Below, in pieces: positions 1 to 30,426 of a stretch of DNA of 64,000 nucleotides. How positions within the stretch are numbered: the stretch's first letter is position 1; every line of letters begins with the position of its first letter. The position numbers and the translations under genes were made by a program. Origin of the DNA: Hirundichthys speculiger. Lineage: Eukaryota; Chordata; Actinopteri; Beloniformes; Exocoetidae. The stretch is from the NCBI GenBank assembly GCA_018398805.1, contig JAGFBZ010002567.1, forward strand, positions 682,001 to 746,000, written 5' to 3'. The notes under the pieces are model-generated. The model was given only the letters and a program-made list of their open reading frames with translations, was not told the origin of the DNA and searched no databases.

Positions 1-760
1 GTCTGACACAATGGCTCCAATAACCACTGAATTGTGAATTAGTTTAAACACTTTCTCAGTCATTGTGATGCATACTGTCACGAGAAGAAAGTCGGATTAA
101 ACCTTCAGTGATTCTTATGTGAAGGCTGAGGCTTTGCAGCAGTGTAGCAGTGCAATAAATTTGAACTTGAAGGTAAAATTGAATATTAGAATGTTCAAAA
201 AGGAGTTTAAAAGTCAAAAACACTTTAACATTTGGGTCAGTTTTTGACTTGTAACACTGGGGAAAAGCGAGTCACATCAACTAGGTACCGTTTGTGATTT
301 TAAAATATCCTATTTTAAAATCTTATTTATGGATTTCCTTTCTTTTTTCTTTAAAAAAAAACAGGGCAAAAGCACAGTTTGTAGGACTTTGGAATTGCAT
401 GAAATTATTGTACTGCATTTTGCTCTGTGATTATGTGGAATATTTTTATTGCGCTGTGTTTCCAAACACTTTTCACATCACGTAAAGAGTTGTCTGAGTA
501 CGGTCAAAACCTTTGTATAAATATGTCGTTCTTACAGTTGAAACGATCCGATCTTGTTGGAGCACAACTGTTTCAACTGTTTGGATCTGTTTTTAAGAAA
601 TCGATGGTGCAGCTACGCATGTTTTCCAGTGAGTAATGGTGCTGACAAAGGAACATTTTAATATTTACCGCAATATTCATCTCCGTCTGAGGGTGGAACA
701 TAAAACGATTATGTTTGTTTTTTTTTCTTAACTTTTCATGACACTATACTTCTGTTTTGG

Positions 761-925
761 CTGCTCCTTGTTCGGGGTCGCCACAGCGGAGTGATCCGCA
801 TGAAGAAGTTTGGCGCATGTTTTATGCACAATTTGATACACATGGAGTCTTTTTGTTTGTTTGTTTGTTGTTTTTGTCCCTGGAACATATTTGCACCATT
901 TGCAGGAGGGGTGACACCCATCACC
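761..925 (+). repeat. Old dispersed fish retroposon fragment
   Basis: The stretch ggggtcgccacagcgga followed by tgatccgcatg resembles a segment that recurs in many teleost genomes near the 3' ends of non-LTR retroposons. No ends or target duplication can be seen and the rest of the copy is eroded. The family is not identified. Confidence 0.45.
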
Positions 926-1439
926 TTAAAAGCTAGAAAAATAAGTTTTCTAACGTGGACTAAATATTAAGAAAGGGTCTATTTGAAGATCCTTTGGTGA
1001 AGGTTTCTGAATATAACATTACATTTTGACTGCAGTAATGATGTTTGCGTCCATGTGCATGGAAGCAGCCTTAAAGGTTTGCTGGTCACCAGCAGCTAAA
1101 GCCTGAAAACGTCTTTCGTCAGAGACTCGCTCAGAGATGGACAGATGACCAGCAGTGACAGATCAGAGACTGTTGAGCTAGCTAGCCAGAAGCTTCTGCT
1201 TAGATAAAGTTGGATGTACTGCACTTAATTTTCACTTGGATTTTATCTGTACAAAGAAAACATAGTGTTCAGAGCACTTTATTCCTCCACGAAGGACCTG
1301 AGCTGACGTGGAGGTATGTGATCTGTGCTCTCTGCTTGTCTTGGCAGAGGGTGCGCTCTCCGAGTGCTCGTCGAGTTTTAAGATTTGTTGGAGTGAGATT
1401 GTGTGACGGTCTGGTGCACTTTTGGAGAAGCTGTGAAAT

Positions 1440-1580
1440 GTATTTAACTGGCAACGTGTCCAGGGTGTACCCCGCCTCTCACCTGATCACAGCTGGGATA
1501 GGACTCAGACCTCCCACCAGAACAGGATGAAGCATATGTAGAAGACGGATGGAGGGAGGGAGGGATGGAGGGAGGGATGA
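1440..1580 (+). repeat. Retroposon 3' tail with GGAG/GGAT microsatellite
   Basis: The stretch contains tccagggtgtaccccgcctc, then cagctgggatagg, then a (ggatggag)-like simple repeat at about 1545-1580. This order is the usual tail of a common fish retroposon, whose end runs into GGAT repeats. The copy is truncated and its family is not resolved. Confidence 0.55.
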
Positions 1581-2813
1581 TAAATGTCATACTATGAACA
1601 TATAGTGTAATTGGATTTCCCCATTAAAGAAAAGAAAAAAAAAAAAAGTTTAAGCTTCCAGTTTTAGCTTTTAGGGGAAAACAAACAAACAAACAAAGAC
1701 ACGACCAAGACATTTTTAGTTGATGTAGCTCCATCAACATTCATGAGATGTAAGTCTCAAACAAAAAGAATGCAAGCATTCAGCAGATACTGTCGACATG
1801 TATTTTCAGAAAAGGAAGAATGGGAACCAGAAATATTTCATAGCTGTATTCAGTTATTTACAGTCTTGTGAGTGACAGGTTATTTTACATTTTGGCAGCT
1901 GAGCAAAATAATGTCCCTTTTCACCCTCTTCTCCTTTCACACTTTTACTCAATACACACACGTACTCATTGAGATGGAGGTAAGATGTTGTCATTATGAG
2001 TCCAGTATTAGTATGTGTGGATAGATGGCTTTAGTACAGCAGTCTGTCAGACATGATCCCTTTAGCCCTCAGGTCTAATCCATGCCGCCCCATTTTATAC
2101 ACACACACATGCATACTACACACATACACATGCCAAGCATACTTTACACTTGTGGTTTTAAGACTTGTACAGGGCATGCTCAATGGACAAAAAGGATGAT
2201 AGCCATCTTTTATTTATGGAGAACATCCTTTTCAGACTCATCTCTCAGCCTCAGTATCTGCGCAGAGAAGTGTTTTGCTGTTCATGTCCATGTCTCTTTA
2301 TCAGCATTAAGTACTTCCTGTGGTCAGCTCTAACTCCTGCAAGGATTTATTTCTCCCCTCTTTCTTTCATTATGTCTCTCATTCACTTCGTTCCATCAGT
2401 ATGTACCAAAAAATGAAAATAAAAAAGGAAACTTGGCCTAATAATGACACAAAACATAAACACACATGTTCATACTCAGAAAACAGATTTAAAGATAGAT
2501 CTCTGCACTTGGGGGTTATCTTGCGGTCACTGAGTGTATGTATGTGTGTGTGTGCGTGTAAAGTTATATAGTGAGCCAGTTGAGAATTAATTGTCCTACT
2601 CTACGTACAGATGTTTTCTGTCTTTGACATGATTTCTCTCTTGTTGACTGAGTAGTGAGCTGAGGAATGAGGGAGGGTGAAGATGTGTGAGTGTGCGTGT
2701 CTGGTTGGTGTTAAGGTGTGGTTTGAAAAGGAGGCCGGACAGTTTTTTTTTTTTTTTAAGCTGGCAGTAGATAAGTGTGTTTGTGTGCATTTGTGTGTGT
2801 GAAAGAGTGTAAG

Positions 2814-2840
2814 GTGTGTGTGTGTGTGTGTGTGTGTGTG
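2814..2840. repeat. (TG)n microsatellite
   Basis: An uninterrupted TG array of about 13 units lies in a ptch1 intron. Looser TG runs flank it on the left (2770-2813). The open frames read across it are low-complexity artefacts. Confidence 0.9.
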
Positions 2841-2901
2841 CGTTGTCTGTAGAGCCAAAGCGCCTGCTCATCACCTCAACCCCCGCGGGCCTCTGGCTCC
2901 T

Positions 2902-2910
2902 TGGGTGGTC
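2902..2910. promoter_or_regulatory. Candidate GLI-binding site in ptch1 intron
   Basis: The sequence TGGGTGGTC is the exact reverse complement of the GLI consensus GACCACCCA. ptch1 is a classical direct target of Hedgehog/GLI signalling, and GLI sites are known in its promoter and introns. This copy lies in a locally GC-rich stretch about 510 bp upstream of exon 13. By chance roughly one such 9-mer is expected per 130 kb when both strands are counted, so the match alone is not proof. Confidence 0.3.
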
Positions 2911-3363
2911 TGGCACACACGCATCCGACTGTGCGCGTTGTGAGTAAGCGTGCGTGTGCACGTACAGTGGTCTGGCAGCTACGCAAGATCCAGATTGTAC
3001 TCTGGGCAGGGCCCCAACCTAACCCCAACCCCCACCCTCTGCTCCAGTGCACCACCTTCAAGTACTTAACCACAACATCGTACTGGCTTCTCTTACACAC
3101 ACACACATGCCTCGCCTTTTCCCCGCAGATTCAGTGTTTTTGTCTTGAGGGGGGACTCTGAATGTGTTGAAAGGAAGTTTTTCCTTGACGTTAACTTGTT
3201 CAGATCCGCATTTGAGTGCTTTCACGATAAAATGTGTCAATTGTTTTGAAGGCATTGCAAGAGCTTTTTCATAGATTGTAAAGAACTGACAGTCCCTGAG
3301 AAATCATTTCAAGAAATATTTATTTGTTTTTGTTTGTTTAGTTTTGTCTTGTTCCTTTCATAA

Positions 3364-20312
<16,949 letters not shown>

Positions 20313-21991
20313 GGTGAGATGAGCAGATTCAAAGCTAGTTCTTTACTCCTCGGAAATGTTTCTGTTCTATCTCATAGTACTGACGATACATTTTCATTTC
20401 ATTTCCAGTTCTGGAGAACAAAAGCACTATGGCCAAAGATGGACTACTCAATATTACTAAGCAACTGACCAAGCTTGGCACAGCCCAGCTCAGCATCTCC
20501 CAACCTCGCTTGCTCTAACCCGATACTGCGAGAAGCTTGCCAGTGTTGCCATAATGGTGCTCATTGTTACTGTAACCCAGCGGACTATTGTTTTACATAT
20601 TTCTGTATCTGTATTTAAAAGATGTATACATATGTAAATATGAACAAAAAGTAGGTATAATTTCAGGATCTGTAGAACTCCTCATGTTAACAAACTGAGG
20701 CTACTATTTACTATTGTGCGTGTCTGGGTGTGTGTGGGTGTGTGTGTGTGTGAATGTGAATGATAAATAGTGTGTATGAAAGATCTCTGATTATTTTTCA
20801 CTTAACTGTGGAACTGTGCCATTAGGAAGCTTCATCAAGGCAAAAATACCTGTCAGCATTCACTGTTGCTGCTGAAAATATTTTTAAATAATATACATTT
20901 CTGACTCTATGCAAATATCTCTCTTTAAAAAAAAAAAAAAAGAAGAGATCTGTCTTGGTATTTGTTTGTGTTTGTGTGGGAAGAAGGCATGTGTTAGGCG
21001 TGAGTGTTACAGCCTCATTATTTTCTGGCTAATTCATCAGATAAATCCTCAGAGTAAACTACCATTTACACTCATTTAAAACATGAGGGAACTTGTTAGA
21101 ATTCTCAAAGCTATTATATAAGTTGTGGTGCGCGTGTGTTTGTATGTGTTTTCATTGTATAAAGGTACGCTTGTAAAACAATTTTTTTTTCTTATCACAA
21201 ACCTGTGGTAGTTATGAAACAATTACTGTTTTAACTTGACACGCCATGCGTGCTATTTAAAATGAGCTGATATGAAGAAATTTTAAATGCTGTTTTGTTT
21301 CATCCTCGTTTGTCTGGTTTTTTTTTTTGTTTTGTTTGTTTGTTTTTTTAAGTTATCGCCTTAGAACCTGTTTCTGCACTCAGCTCTGTCTCACTGTCTG
21401 TTAGGCTGATTGTATTTTACTGTAAGAGGTTATGTATTGTTTAACCCTGGCAGGCTCTTGGCAGGTTCTGTCTTGTATACTGACATGCAAGCAGTAAACA
21501 CACCTCAGAAATTCACTCTACCTTTACGGGAACCTTCACATTTCTGGTTCTTGAACAGGGTCAACACAGGGTGCTATCTCTGCGCCTTAAGTGGCTGTGT
21601 CTTGTGGATAAGCTAAAGCTCAGACTCTATACTGTATGACCCAATTCAAAATAGCACTTGACGGCATCTCATTCACAGGAATATTTCACCTGAAGTAGCT
21701 CCTTTTGTCTATTCAATAAGCTAGACCATGAAGCCTGCTTTGGGCTAAGAATTTTAGGGCCTGGCAATGTGGTTTGTGTGTGTGTCATAGTGTGTTTGTT
21801 TAATCATTTGTGTGTGCAGGTCCATCCCCTTACTCTGTCTGAGCCCCTCTTTAGTGACAGTAAAGGCAACTGGTCCTAGATGGGCCACAGATGTCCCTCA
21901 CTGACCTCAGCTCATAAAAATGCCACAGCATAATGCCATGACACTAATTGGATGTCTCCCCTTAGCTGCTAAATTGTGCAGGCCAGAGTTT

Positions 21992-22014
21992 GGGGATGGG
22001 GATGGGGGTGGGGG
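21992..22014 (+). other. Potential G-quadruplex in ptch1 3' UTR
   Basis: The sequence GGGGATGGGGATGGGGGTGG followed by GGG has four G runs separated by one or two bases. It lies on the sense strand in the presumed UTR, so it could form in RNA as well as DNA. Confidence 0.5.
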
Positions 22015-23082
22015 CCGCTGTGTACTCTACCAGCCCCTCTCTCCAGCAGCAATGGCCAGTTTACATCTGCATGTGTCAGTGCCAGCAGGCATACCCTTAA
22101 CCTCCCCAGCCCCCCTTGGCCTGCTCTCACACTCCCTCCACACCTCCATTTTTATACTCTCACTTCCTGTTGAACACTTGCAGCTCTTCCCAGAGGTCTT
22201 TGCAGTTTTCTCCTTTCTGTTCAACAGGTTACATCAGCTGCTTGCATGAAATAGGTTGTTCAGTTCGTTTTTAAGTTTCTCCCATTGTCACATTGGCAGC
22301 AGTGGAGAAACTCAAAGCCGGCAACTATTTTATTCATTTCTAAATGTTTTTTTTGTTTGTTTGTTTGTTTGTTCTTGTTCATTTGTGATATTTATATTTT
22401 TGTAATATAAAATATGTTGGGTTTTTTTTCTTTTCATTATTGTTGAGATGCCAGTGGATAACAAATGCAGGGATTTTTATGTCTATTGAAAAAAAAACTA
22501 TTACGGTTTTATTTGTTTTTTTGTTGTTTTTGTTTTGTTTTGTTTTTTTACATTAATGGACTCTGATCTGTATAAAGTGCTTACTAATGTTAAATAGGAA
22601 AAAAGAATATATAACATTTTACACTACAGGTCTCATAATAGCTCTTAGAGGATTTTAAAAGGAAAAAAAATCAGTGGTCTTGGTTGGCGTGGATTTATGC
22701 TGTTTTCAGTTACAAAGATAAATGTATGCCATATAATTTATTTATATGAAAATTTATTTTTGTAGTGTACATAGTAGTTGTCAAGGTATTTGACAGAAGT
22801 ATATTTCTAAAGAGTTTATATGTAATGATATACCATAACAGAAAAAAAAAAGCCTTAAGGTGCACACTTTTGTTGCTAACTGTCTTGAGAGACAACATTG
22901 ACACCTCCCCTTCAGTATTATGTTCCGATCCTAGGAGAGAGACAGCTGTTTCTATGGGTTTGTCAGAGGCTAGCCATGAAAGTAGAAAGTTGTACTAGCT
23001 CTCTAAAAAATTAATGTTCAAACACTGATAGAATTCTAACAAATGAAAATATAACTTATTTGCCTCTTTGTTCATAACTTTT

Positions 23083-23088
23083 AATAAA
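23083..23088 (+). terminator. Candidate ptch1 poly(A) signal AATAAA
   Basis: This is the first canonical AATAAA I could find downstream of the ptch1 stop codon on the + strand. A T/GT-rich stretch (gtgagttgtttgttct) follows about 30-50 bases later, as expected for a downstream element. Cleavage would fall near 23105. Confidence 0.55.
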
Positions 23089-26000
23089 TGGAACCTTAAA
23101 AAGATTGCCTCAGTCTGGCTGTGAGTTGTTTGTTCTACAGGTAAACATGATCTCCCTGCATCTCTCTCTACCAATCTACCTCCCGCAGTGCAAAACTCTG
23201 ACATCTGGTCTAGGGCGCCGCAGCCCTCCCCCAAAGCCCACCCAGCTCCGCCCCTGCAACCCCCACCTCCACTCTCTATTCCGAATGATTTTGATTGACA
23301 GCTTTATAGACTGCAAGGAAATTGGTTGTAGTTACAATACAGCTGGCCTGTTCAGAGTAATGAAAAAGGGCATGTGGCCTTGAGTTTGCTGCACTGACGG
23401 GTAAGAGACTGAGAGCGCCTTGTCAGCTGCATGGGTGGCAGCTATTTATGCTCGTGCTCGGTGGTTGTGAGAGGAAGCTTTAGCCACCCTGCAGCAAAGT
23501 GCAAGCCTCGATCAAAATGCAAGTCTCCCAGCCAACTGTTGTTCCTAGTCACGATTAAGAGAGCAGTTTTCTAAGCTCCAGTCTCAACCTGACCGTCAGT
23601 GAGGCTAACAAACTCCCTGACCCTGGATCAACAGTAAGAGGCAGGCAGTAGGCATGTAATTATCTTTTAAAGCCAATAAAAGCATCCAGCTCTCCTTCTT
23701 GCCATCCAACCAGGGCAAAGAAGCAGGCTGACATCTTACAAATGAGTGCGTGCATTTGAAAATCTTGCTGCTTGGGTGTTGTGTATTATGTTTTAAAGCT
23801 CTTTAACTATACTTGACTTTTTTTTAAAACTTTGTTGTTTCCTGAGCGTGCAGAACAAAGGCATAAACAAATGCTCATGTTGCATATGCAGTCAAGATAC
23901 AAAGATGGAAGAGAAACAACATGAATACTTTAATCAAACATGAATGGGTGCACAGACACCTCAACTGCTGTTTTAGGTTCTAAAATATTGATAATCTGTG
24001 AAAAAAAAAGTGCCCACCCAATGGTTGCTGCAGCTGATATGGTTCACTGAGTTGTAATGTCGTTAAGATCTCTTTCACCAGCCCTCCCCTCATCTGCTAG
24101 AAGACCCTGGGTCACCAAACCAACACAACCCCCTCCTCTGGCCCTGCCTTAGCCTTTAGCCCCCCTCACCTCTCGCCTCCTCTCCAACATATGCACACAC
24201 ACACACGCTCTGAGCTGCCCCCATATTCTCTGAAGAGTGCTTCACTGAAGTTCACGAGCACCAGGTTGTTAATGAATAAGTGCTTCCTGTACCTGTCCTC
24301 TCAGCCAGCAGAGCAGGGATGGAAAGACGGAGGAAGCAGGAAGGAGGAGGCAATTAAGAAGTTTGCACTCTGCTGGACTCGTGGAGTGTTCAGCCGTGGC
24401 TCTCTGCCCAGCCTGGGTGACAATGGGGCAGGCACACAGCAAAGCTTATCTTGCTTCTTTTCTTTTGTGAATTATTCAAAAGCCAAAGGTATTTCCTCAT
24501 GTCTCTACACCAGTCCTTCTTTTCCACCCATCTGTCTCCCTCCCTATCCCCATCCCTCACTTATTCCCTGAAAGGCTTGTCCATCATCACCTGCCAGCTG
24601 AGCTAAACCCTCTAAGTGTATACTCTCCTCTACATGAATGATTGCTCTGTTGACATGACTGCATGGGACACACACATACACACAAGCACAATCCCTACCC
24701 GCCAAATCCGTGGCCTGATTTGCACATTCTTTATAAAAAGTGGGAGTTTAAGAACAAATCTGCAGGAAACATCATATGGTGTGTTGATACGACTCCAGAT
24801 CCAGACAGAGAGGCCCCAGAAACACCTTGAAGATCTTGCAGCCATGAGGCCGTGCTTCTGCGTGTGCTTGCAACAGTTACCAGTAAACAAGCAACGTATG
24901 CCAGACTGGCATCAAAACTGCTGGAGGTGTTGGGATGGGAGGTGGGGGTGGCGAGGGCTGAATCACCTGCTGCTAGCTTGAAATTTGAAGGTGAAATCCC
25001 AGAGTCATCTTATATTAAAGAAGAACTAAGGAAAGATGCTTGCCATAGTAAAGATGACAGACATGAGAGTTTTTTTTTTTTTTAAATGTTCAAATGTTTG
25101 CTTTAAGAACACAGTTTTAAGTTCATGAATTCAAAAGCACAAAAGCTATGTAAAAAGTTTCAGAAGCTCTGGCATCATGACGGAGCTTGATTGTCTTCTC
25201 TCTTGTGCTGTTCTGATGTGTTGCAGCCTCAAGGTGGGTGGTTTCGGGAGGTTTCTGGTGCTGCTGGTGTTTGGTCGCTTTTTGGAACCCGTCTGACTTG
25301 GCTGGCTGTTTTACATCCCGCAGAGGGACTACGTTCGTCTTACAAGACTGATCCAGAACAATTTGAGTTCCAAGTCTCCCGTGGCCAGACTTACATAAGC
25401 CGAGTGTAAAAGAACATTCCTGGAGGCTGCAGTGGTGAATAAAAAGAGCATATAAGAATGATTTGGAAAAACAATTTGTGGCAATTGACTTGTTTGGAAG
25501 AGGTTTGCACAGGTAAACACAAGCCCACGGGAACCTCTGGGTGTAATCTCGTTTTTACATAGACTACTGTAGCTCACTCCTTACCTGCCTTACCCAGTCC
25601 CCTGTGCCCTGTCGTCATTTGGTCCAGAATCCAGCAGCAAAAAAAAAAGTCCAGCACTACGACTTTCTGCTTTTACAGGTTTTTATGGGAAAAAAAAGAA
25701 GAAGAAAAAATCAGACGACTTTCAAGATCATGGCCCTTAAGCTTAAGAACACCTTTTCTTTATTCTATGAGATATGCTGAATCTGTGATTTACTTCAAAC
25801 AGCTCATGACAACTCTTACAACTCATCTCCACGAGCTTCTCTTTCATAAATTTCCACATACTGATGTTTATTGTGTTCCATCAAAATTTCAGAACAATTG
25901 CAATACACCTAAATAAATGTCATAATGTAAATATTCAAGTTTCATGGTGACAATCCATGAATTTAAAATGTAAAGCAACTCACTTTTCTCTTTAAAATGT

Positions 26001-29000
26001 CACTTTTCCTAATGTTTTACATATAAGTATACAATAAAAATATGTTTGATGAATCTTGTCTTTAATAAATATCTAAAGTATAAAAGAGAATAAAAGAGAA
26101 ATAATTTCCTTGATTTTTTTTTTATGGAGTTAGACTTGCATCTTTAATTTTGCATTATTTTCAAAATTGTGTTATTTTTAGTTGAGTTTTCAACTGTTAT
26201 TTATTTACTTTTGAAAGTATGCATAATTTGACTCCTTCATCCTTTAGCCATCTTTACAGGTGAATTTCTGTCAGATGAAACCAGGTCCAGTTTTTTTTAA
26301 CCTTGGATAGATACCCACAAAGTTTTGTGACCAAAAAAAAAAACAAAACAAAAAACAAAAACAAAACACGCACACGCATATCCATTGGACATCTTTAAAC
26401 TTTTAAAAAAGGATTTGTATGATTTTTGTCTCAGTGTTTTTTTTCCCTAAGATATTTTGGGTGTTTGTATCTAATGAAGACCCTGCTGAAATGAACCAAA
26501 CTGTTCACAGGCCTGTAGAGCAAAAGCATCTCTCTCAGCATCATAAAGTAAATCTGTATTGATTTTGAAGTAAACCTTCAGTATGTACATATGGCTGTAA
26601 CTTGACTGACTTTTCCACCATAGCTCTGACTCTTCACAAGTCTTATGTCATATACATTAAAATTTCACCAAAAAAAGGGGGAAAATAGTTCAAGATGGGA
26701 GCTCTTGGTTGACTTGACAGATAATGAAACCACTCAAGTATATCAAGTTAGATTCCTTTCATATTCAACAGCAACTTCACAAACTGACTCATTTACATAT
26801 ACAATATAATACTTTTAAAGCCAAATACACGAATCTCTCTGTCAGACATGGTAGGAGTGATTACCCAAAGGGTTTTTACTGAAGCCATTTTCAGCTTGCC
26901 AGTGCAGCTTTCCAGGAACTTTTCAAGGAAACAAGAATAAGATCTGCAGAGACAGAGCAGCGTAGAATGCTAGGATATTGAGGGAATCACATCCAATTCT
27001 TAGAAACAGCTGACATGATTTACAGCGCACGTAGCAGCATTTAAAGGCTTCTTCTGCAAGACACATTCGCCTGTAGAGCCAAGGCTTGTTTATATCTCTA
27101 TCACAGCTTCCACCTCCCCTAAAAAAAAAGTCTAATTCCGTTCCAACATTAGTATTACATCTGGCTGCTGTCGATTCAGCCTGACAACACTAACGAAATG
27201 TTGATGTTTTGTCATTTGTAGTGTTTTTCTTCAACTTTCCCAGCCTCATATTTTCAACCGCCCTTCCTGCATAAGAGATCTATGACTTTTTTTTTCTGAT
27301 ATAGTCAGAAAAGAGAAAAGGACATATTGCAACAACCAGTGAAAGAGAGGCAATTTAAAAATGTGCGATCAAGTCAAAGAGAAAGGGCAAAGAAAGACTG
27401 GGAGTTAAGACAGATGGAAATTTTAAGGGAAGACAGGGGTGAGGGGGGTTGGTTGATGGTGCATGGGAGTAGCCGTATGAGAGTAATTATAATGACTGAT
27501 GTTGTTTACTCCCATTTCCCCTCGCATCATTTATTTTGTGGAGGTGGAAAACCCACCCACATTTTCTTTGCGTTACAGACGAGCAGTGCAGAGTGGTGCC
27601 AAGCCATGTCATAATCCCCTCCCCTCTTCCGTTAATACTGGAAACATTTATCCTGCCCTCAGCTTTCTGCACTCCTTCACGTACACTCTGCGGCCTTCCA
27701 TTTCACTCTTTTTGTCTTTCTCTTCACTTTCCATTTGTCTCTATCCATCTCTTTCTCGGCTCCCTCTTTTCATCCTCTTGTTTTCATTACTGCTGTGTTG
27801 ACACGGCTGTGTGCGACTGCTGCGATGGGGCCGAGCACATGTAAGATGTTAGCGTGATGTACGGCCGTTTACACTGAGGATGACAAACTGAGGTTGGATG
27901 CTGTCATGCTTTCTTCCTTTTGTTTAATGTAGACCTGGTGGCATGCACACACATGTATGCACACGCGTGCGCACACACATACATGCACACTAGAAGAGGG
28001 CCCACCAACCACCTCTTTGTTTAAATGATGCTGTTTATCTCTGCCAGCAAACATGCAACAATGTATGGAAACAGATGTGTCATGTTAAGACAAGGGGGAC
28101 ATAGGAGGGAGAGAAAGAAAAACCCACAACTAAATATTTTCATCTGTGGTAGTGATAAGCAAGTATATGATTTTAGAAAGTCAAACTTGGAACTTGTGAC
28201 TGTCACAACTCTTTAACAAGTAGTGCTAAGGAGGACGGTTTAAAACTAAGAGAACAAATTACTAAAAAGTACAGTGAATTTGAAGAGAGCCTTTCGCGGG
28301 TGATTATGGTATTCACTTTGGAATTTGGTAATGATCAGTCCATTCACAAAGAGGCGAGGAGAGGAGTTTTTTTTTTCCCTTCCATCTGTGCTTATTGATT
28401 CTGGCACCATGACAGATGCTTAATGAGGAACAGGGCTGGAGGAAAGCTCTCAGGACCCCAGAGGCAGACTAAGTCTGTGCAAATGTACAGACACATGTAC
28501 AGAAAATAAATCGTGTGCTGATATGAGTGTGTGCATGACCAAAGATGAGCTTTGATAGTATCAACAGACAGAGAGAAAGAGAATAACTGACTTCACTGTC
28601 TGACTGGAGCCCAAGAGTTATTTTTCACACGTTTATGAGAATACAAACTTCAGCAAAACTAATGGTAACGTAAGTCTTCTCAGCATGTAACGTTGGGACG
28701 GAACTGATGTGATTGGAGCAATATAAGTAAAACAATTCCTCAAGTTATCTCCAAGAGTACAACACTGAAACATCTACACTTATGCAGACACATCTGAAAC
28801 AGCTCAAACAAGAAAGCACATTCTACTTTCAGTCATATTTCTACGAGTGTTGAGTATTCAGTCAATGTATGACTGTTGCCAGCGGTGAAACCCATGTACA
28901 CACCTGCACATGTGTACTCAAACTTAAACAGAGACATGATTGGAAAGGAAGCTATTGGAGAAGGATTTGAGAGCAGGAAGTGTGTGATTATTGCAGACAG

Positions 29001-30109
29001 AAGGGGAGATAGATGGATGTGTTTGTGTTTAACACTCCCACTCAATTTCCCTCCATTCTACCGGACTAATAGAAAACAGGTGTCAATGTGTTTGCGTGTG
29101 TCTGTGTATATGTGTGTGTGTGTGCATTATACAGTATTTCATAGAAGAAGTGGACACCAAGCTTTGGTATCAGGTTGTTGAACTTTGGAGATGAATGAGT
29201 GGTGGGAACAAAGTTGTGTTAGAAGCAAACTTTCTGTCATTTTGGGTCAAGCGGGGTCTTTAATGGCCTGATATAGGTGCGAGGCATAGTTCTCTTTTTG
29301 CTTCTGTGCAAATCTAGCTTATTACATTTCTCCTGGTGATGAAAGAGAAATACTTAAGTCCAAATCAAGTGCATATTTAAAGTTATCATTGAATGAAACA
29401 TCTAAAAGATAAAGATTAAGATTTGACAATTAGTTTAGTTTTGGTTACGAGCTGTGTTTTTTATATAAATAGAACCTTTTTTGATGAAAAAGAACTCTGA
29501 TTACACTACAATTACAAAATATACAGTGCATGCACAGCATCAAATGGTAAACCGCTCTGTCTAAACATTTTTGTATGTTAAATAAATCTTAAAATAACTG
29601 CTAGTCATGTGGATATTTCCCTAAATGTGTTCATAAATGTGAATGTGGTGCCCTCATATGCAGGATGCATGTGTTTGTATGCACACGTGTGTGATAGCAT
29701 GTTCACTCTATGCAGTGCTGTTTTAAATTGGTCACAGAATCTCTCTCTCTTTCTCAGCCAATCTTTAGCTTCCTATTTGAAGCATGTTTTAAAAATGCCT
29801 ACAATTATCCACCTATGATGTCCACCCCAAATTTTACTTTGCAAAAAATCTCCAGTATTCAAGATTAAAAATGGTTCAAAAAAGAGATCACCAGGTTATT
29901 TTTCCTCTTTTGCCTTTCAGGGGTTCCAAAGAGGCAGCTTCTTCTCTGATGAATCTCTTTATCTATTCTTACATCTGCATTTGAGATCTTGCCAAAAACT
30001 TGCTGCAGCTTAAAGGGGGTGTATTTTATTTTGTAATCATACTGTTTCTGCACTTTGTCTTAGTTTATTATTAATTAAATGACAACAAAATACACAGGGA
30101 GCAAATAAG

Positions 30110-30225
30110 GCTTCAGTGTGTCTTGCCCAAGGACACTTGAACATGTGAATAGTCAAAGCCAGGATCAAACCACCAGCCTTAAGGAGACTGGACGACCAGC
30201 TGTACCAACTGAGCTACAGCCATCT
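30110..30225 (-). repeat. tRNA-derived SINE (5' part)
   Basis: Read on the minus strand, GGCTGTAGCTCAGTTGGTAC gives a Pol III A-box (30205-30216), followed by a B-box-like GGTTTGATCC (30162-30171) and then GTGTCCTTGGGCAAGACAC. This order is the standard head and body of a teleost tRNA-derived SINE. The 3' part is missing, so this is a truncated copy and not a functional tRNA gene. Confidence 0.8.
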
Positions 30226-30426
30226 CCTAGCCATCACTGTACTCCTTTCTGTCATCTATGATTTAAACACCACGTTCTTTGCTGCTCTTTTGCTTTAAGT
30301 GACATCAGGGTAAGAGGAGAGTTTGTCACTGTTCAAATGTGACCATTTTCACACATTCCATTGTCACAGATTAGTAATGTTAAATTCTGTAAGGTGGGTT
30401 GATAAATTTCACACGTAGACAAATTC

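Larger units (their letters stand above)
20313..23110 (+). other. ptch1: ptch1 3' UTR with intron at 20314-20408
   Basis: The stop codon is followed by one exonic base and then a GT donor (GTGAGA). The matching acceptor tttccag ends at 20408 and is followed by the UTR from 20409. Placing the last intron just after the stop fits the non-coding last exon that I recall for human PTCH1. The UTR then runs about 2.7 kb through poly-A (20927), GT-rich (20715-20752) and T-rich stretches to an AATAAA at 23083. The 3' end is inferred, not seen in a transcript. Confidence 0.7.

Noticed and set aside
1210..1530. 106-codon open frame
   Set aside because: Its 3' half is the dispersed retroposon tail, and no homology or Kozak support was found.
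2596..2961. His/Thr-rich 121-codon minus-strand frame
   Set aside because: It is translated CA/TG repeat with no family resemblance and no splice context.
2875..3106. GC-richer stretch considered as a missing ptch1 exon
   Set aside because: None of its frames gives the TM5/TM6 linker expected before exon 13, and no suitable donor follows.
30160..30220. Possible tRNA gene on the minus strand
   Set aside because: A and B boxes are present, but no full cloverleaf is seen, and the sequence continues into a standard SINE body.
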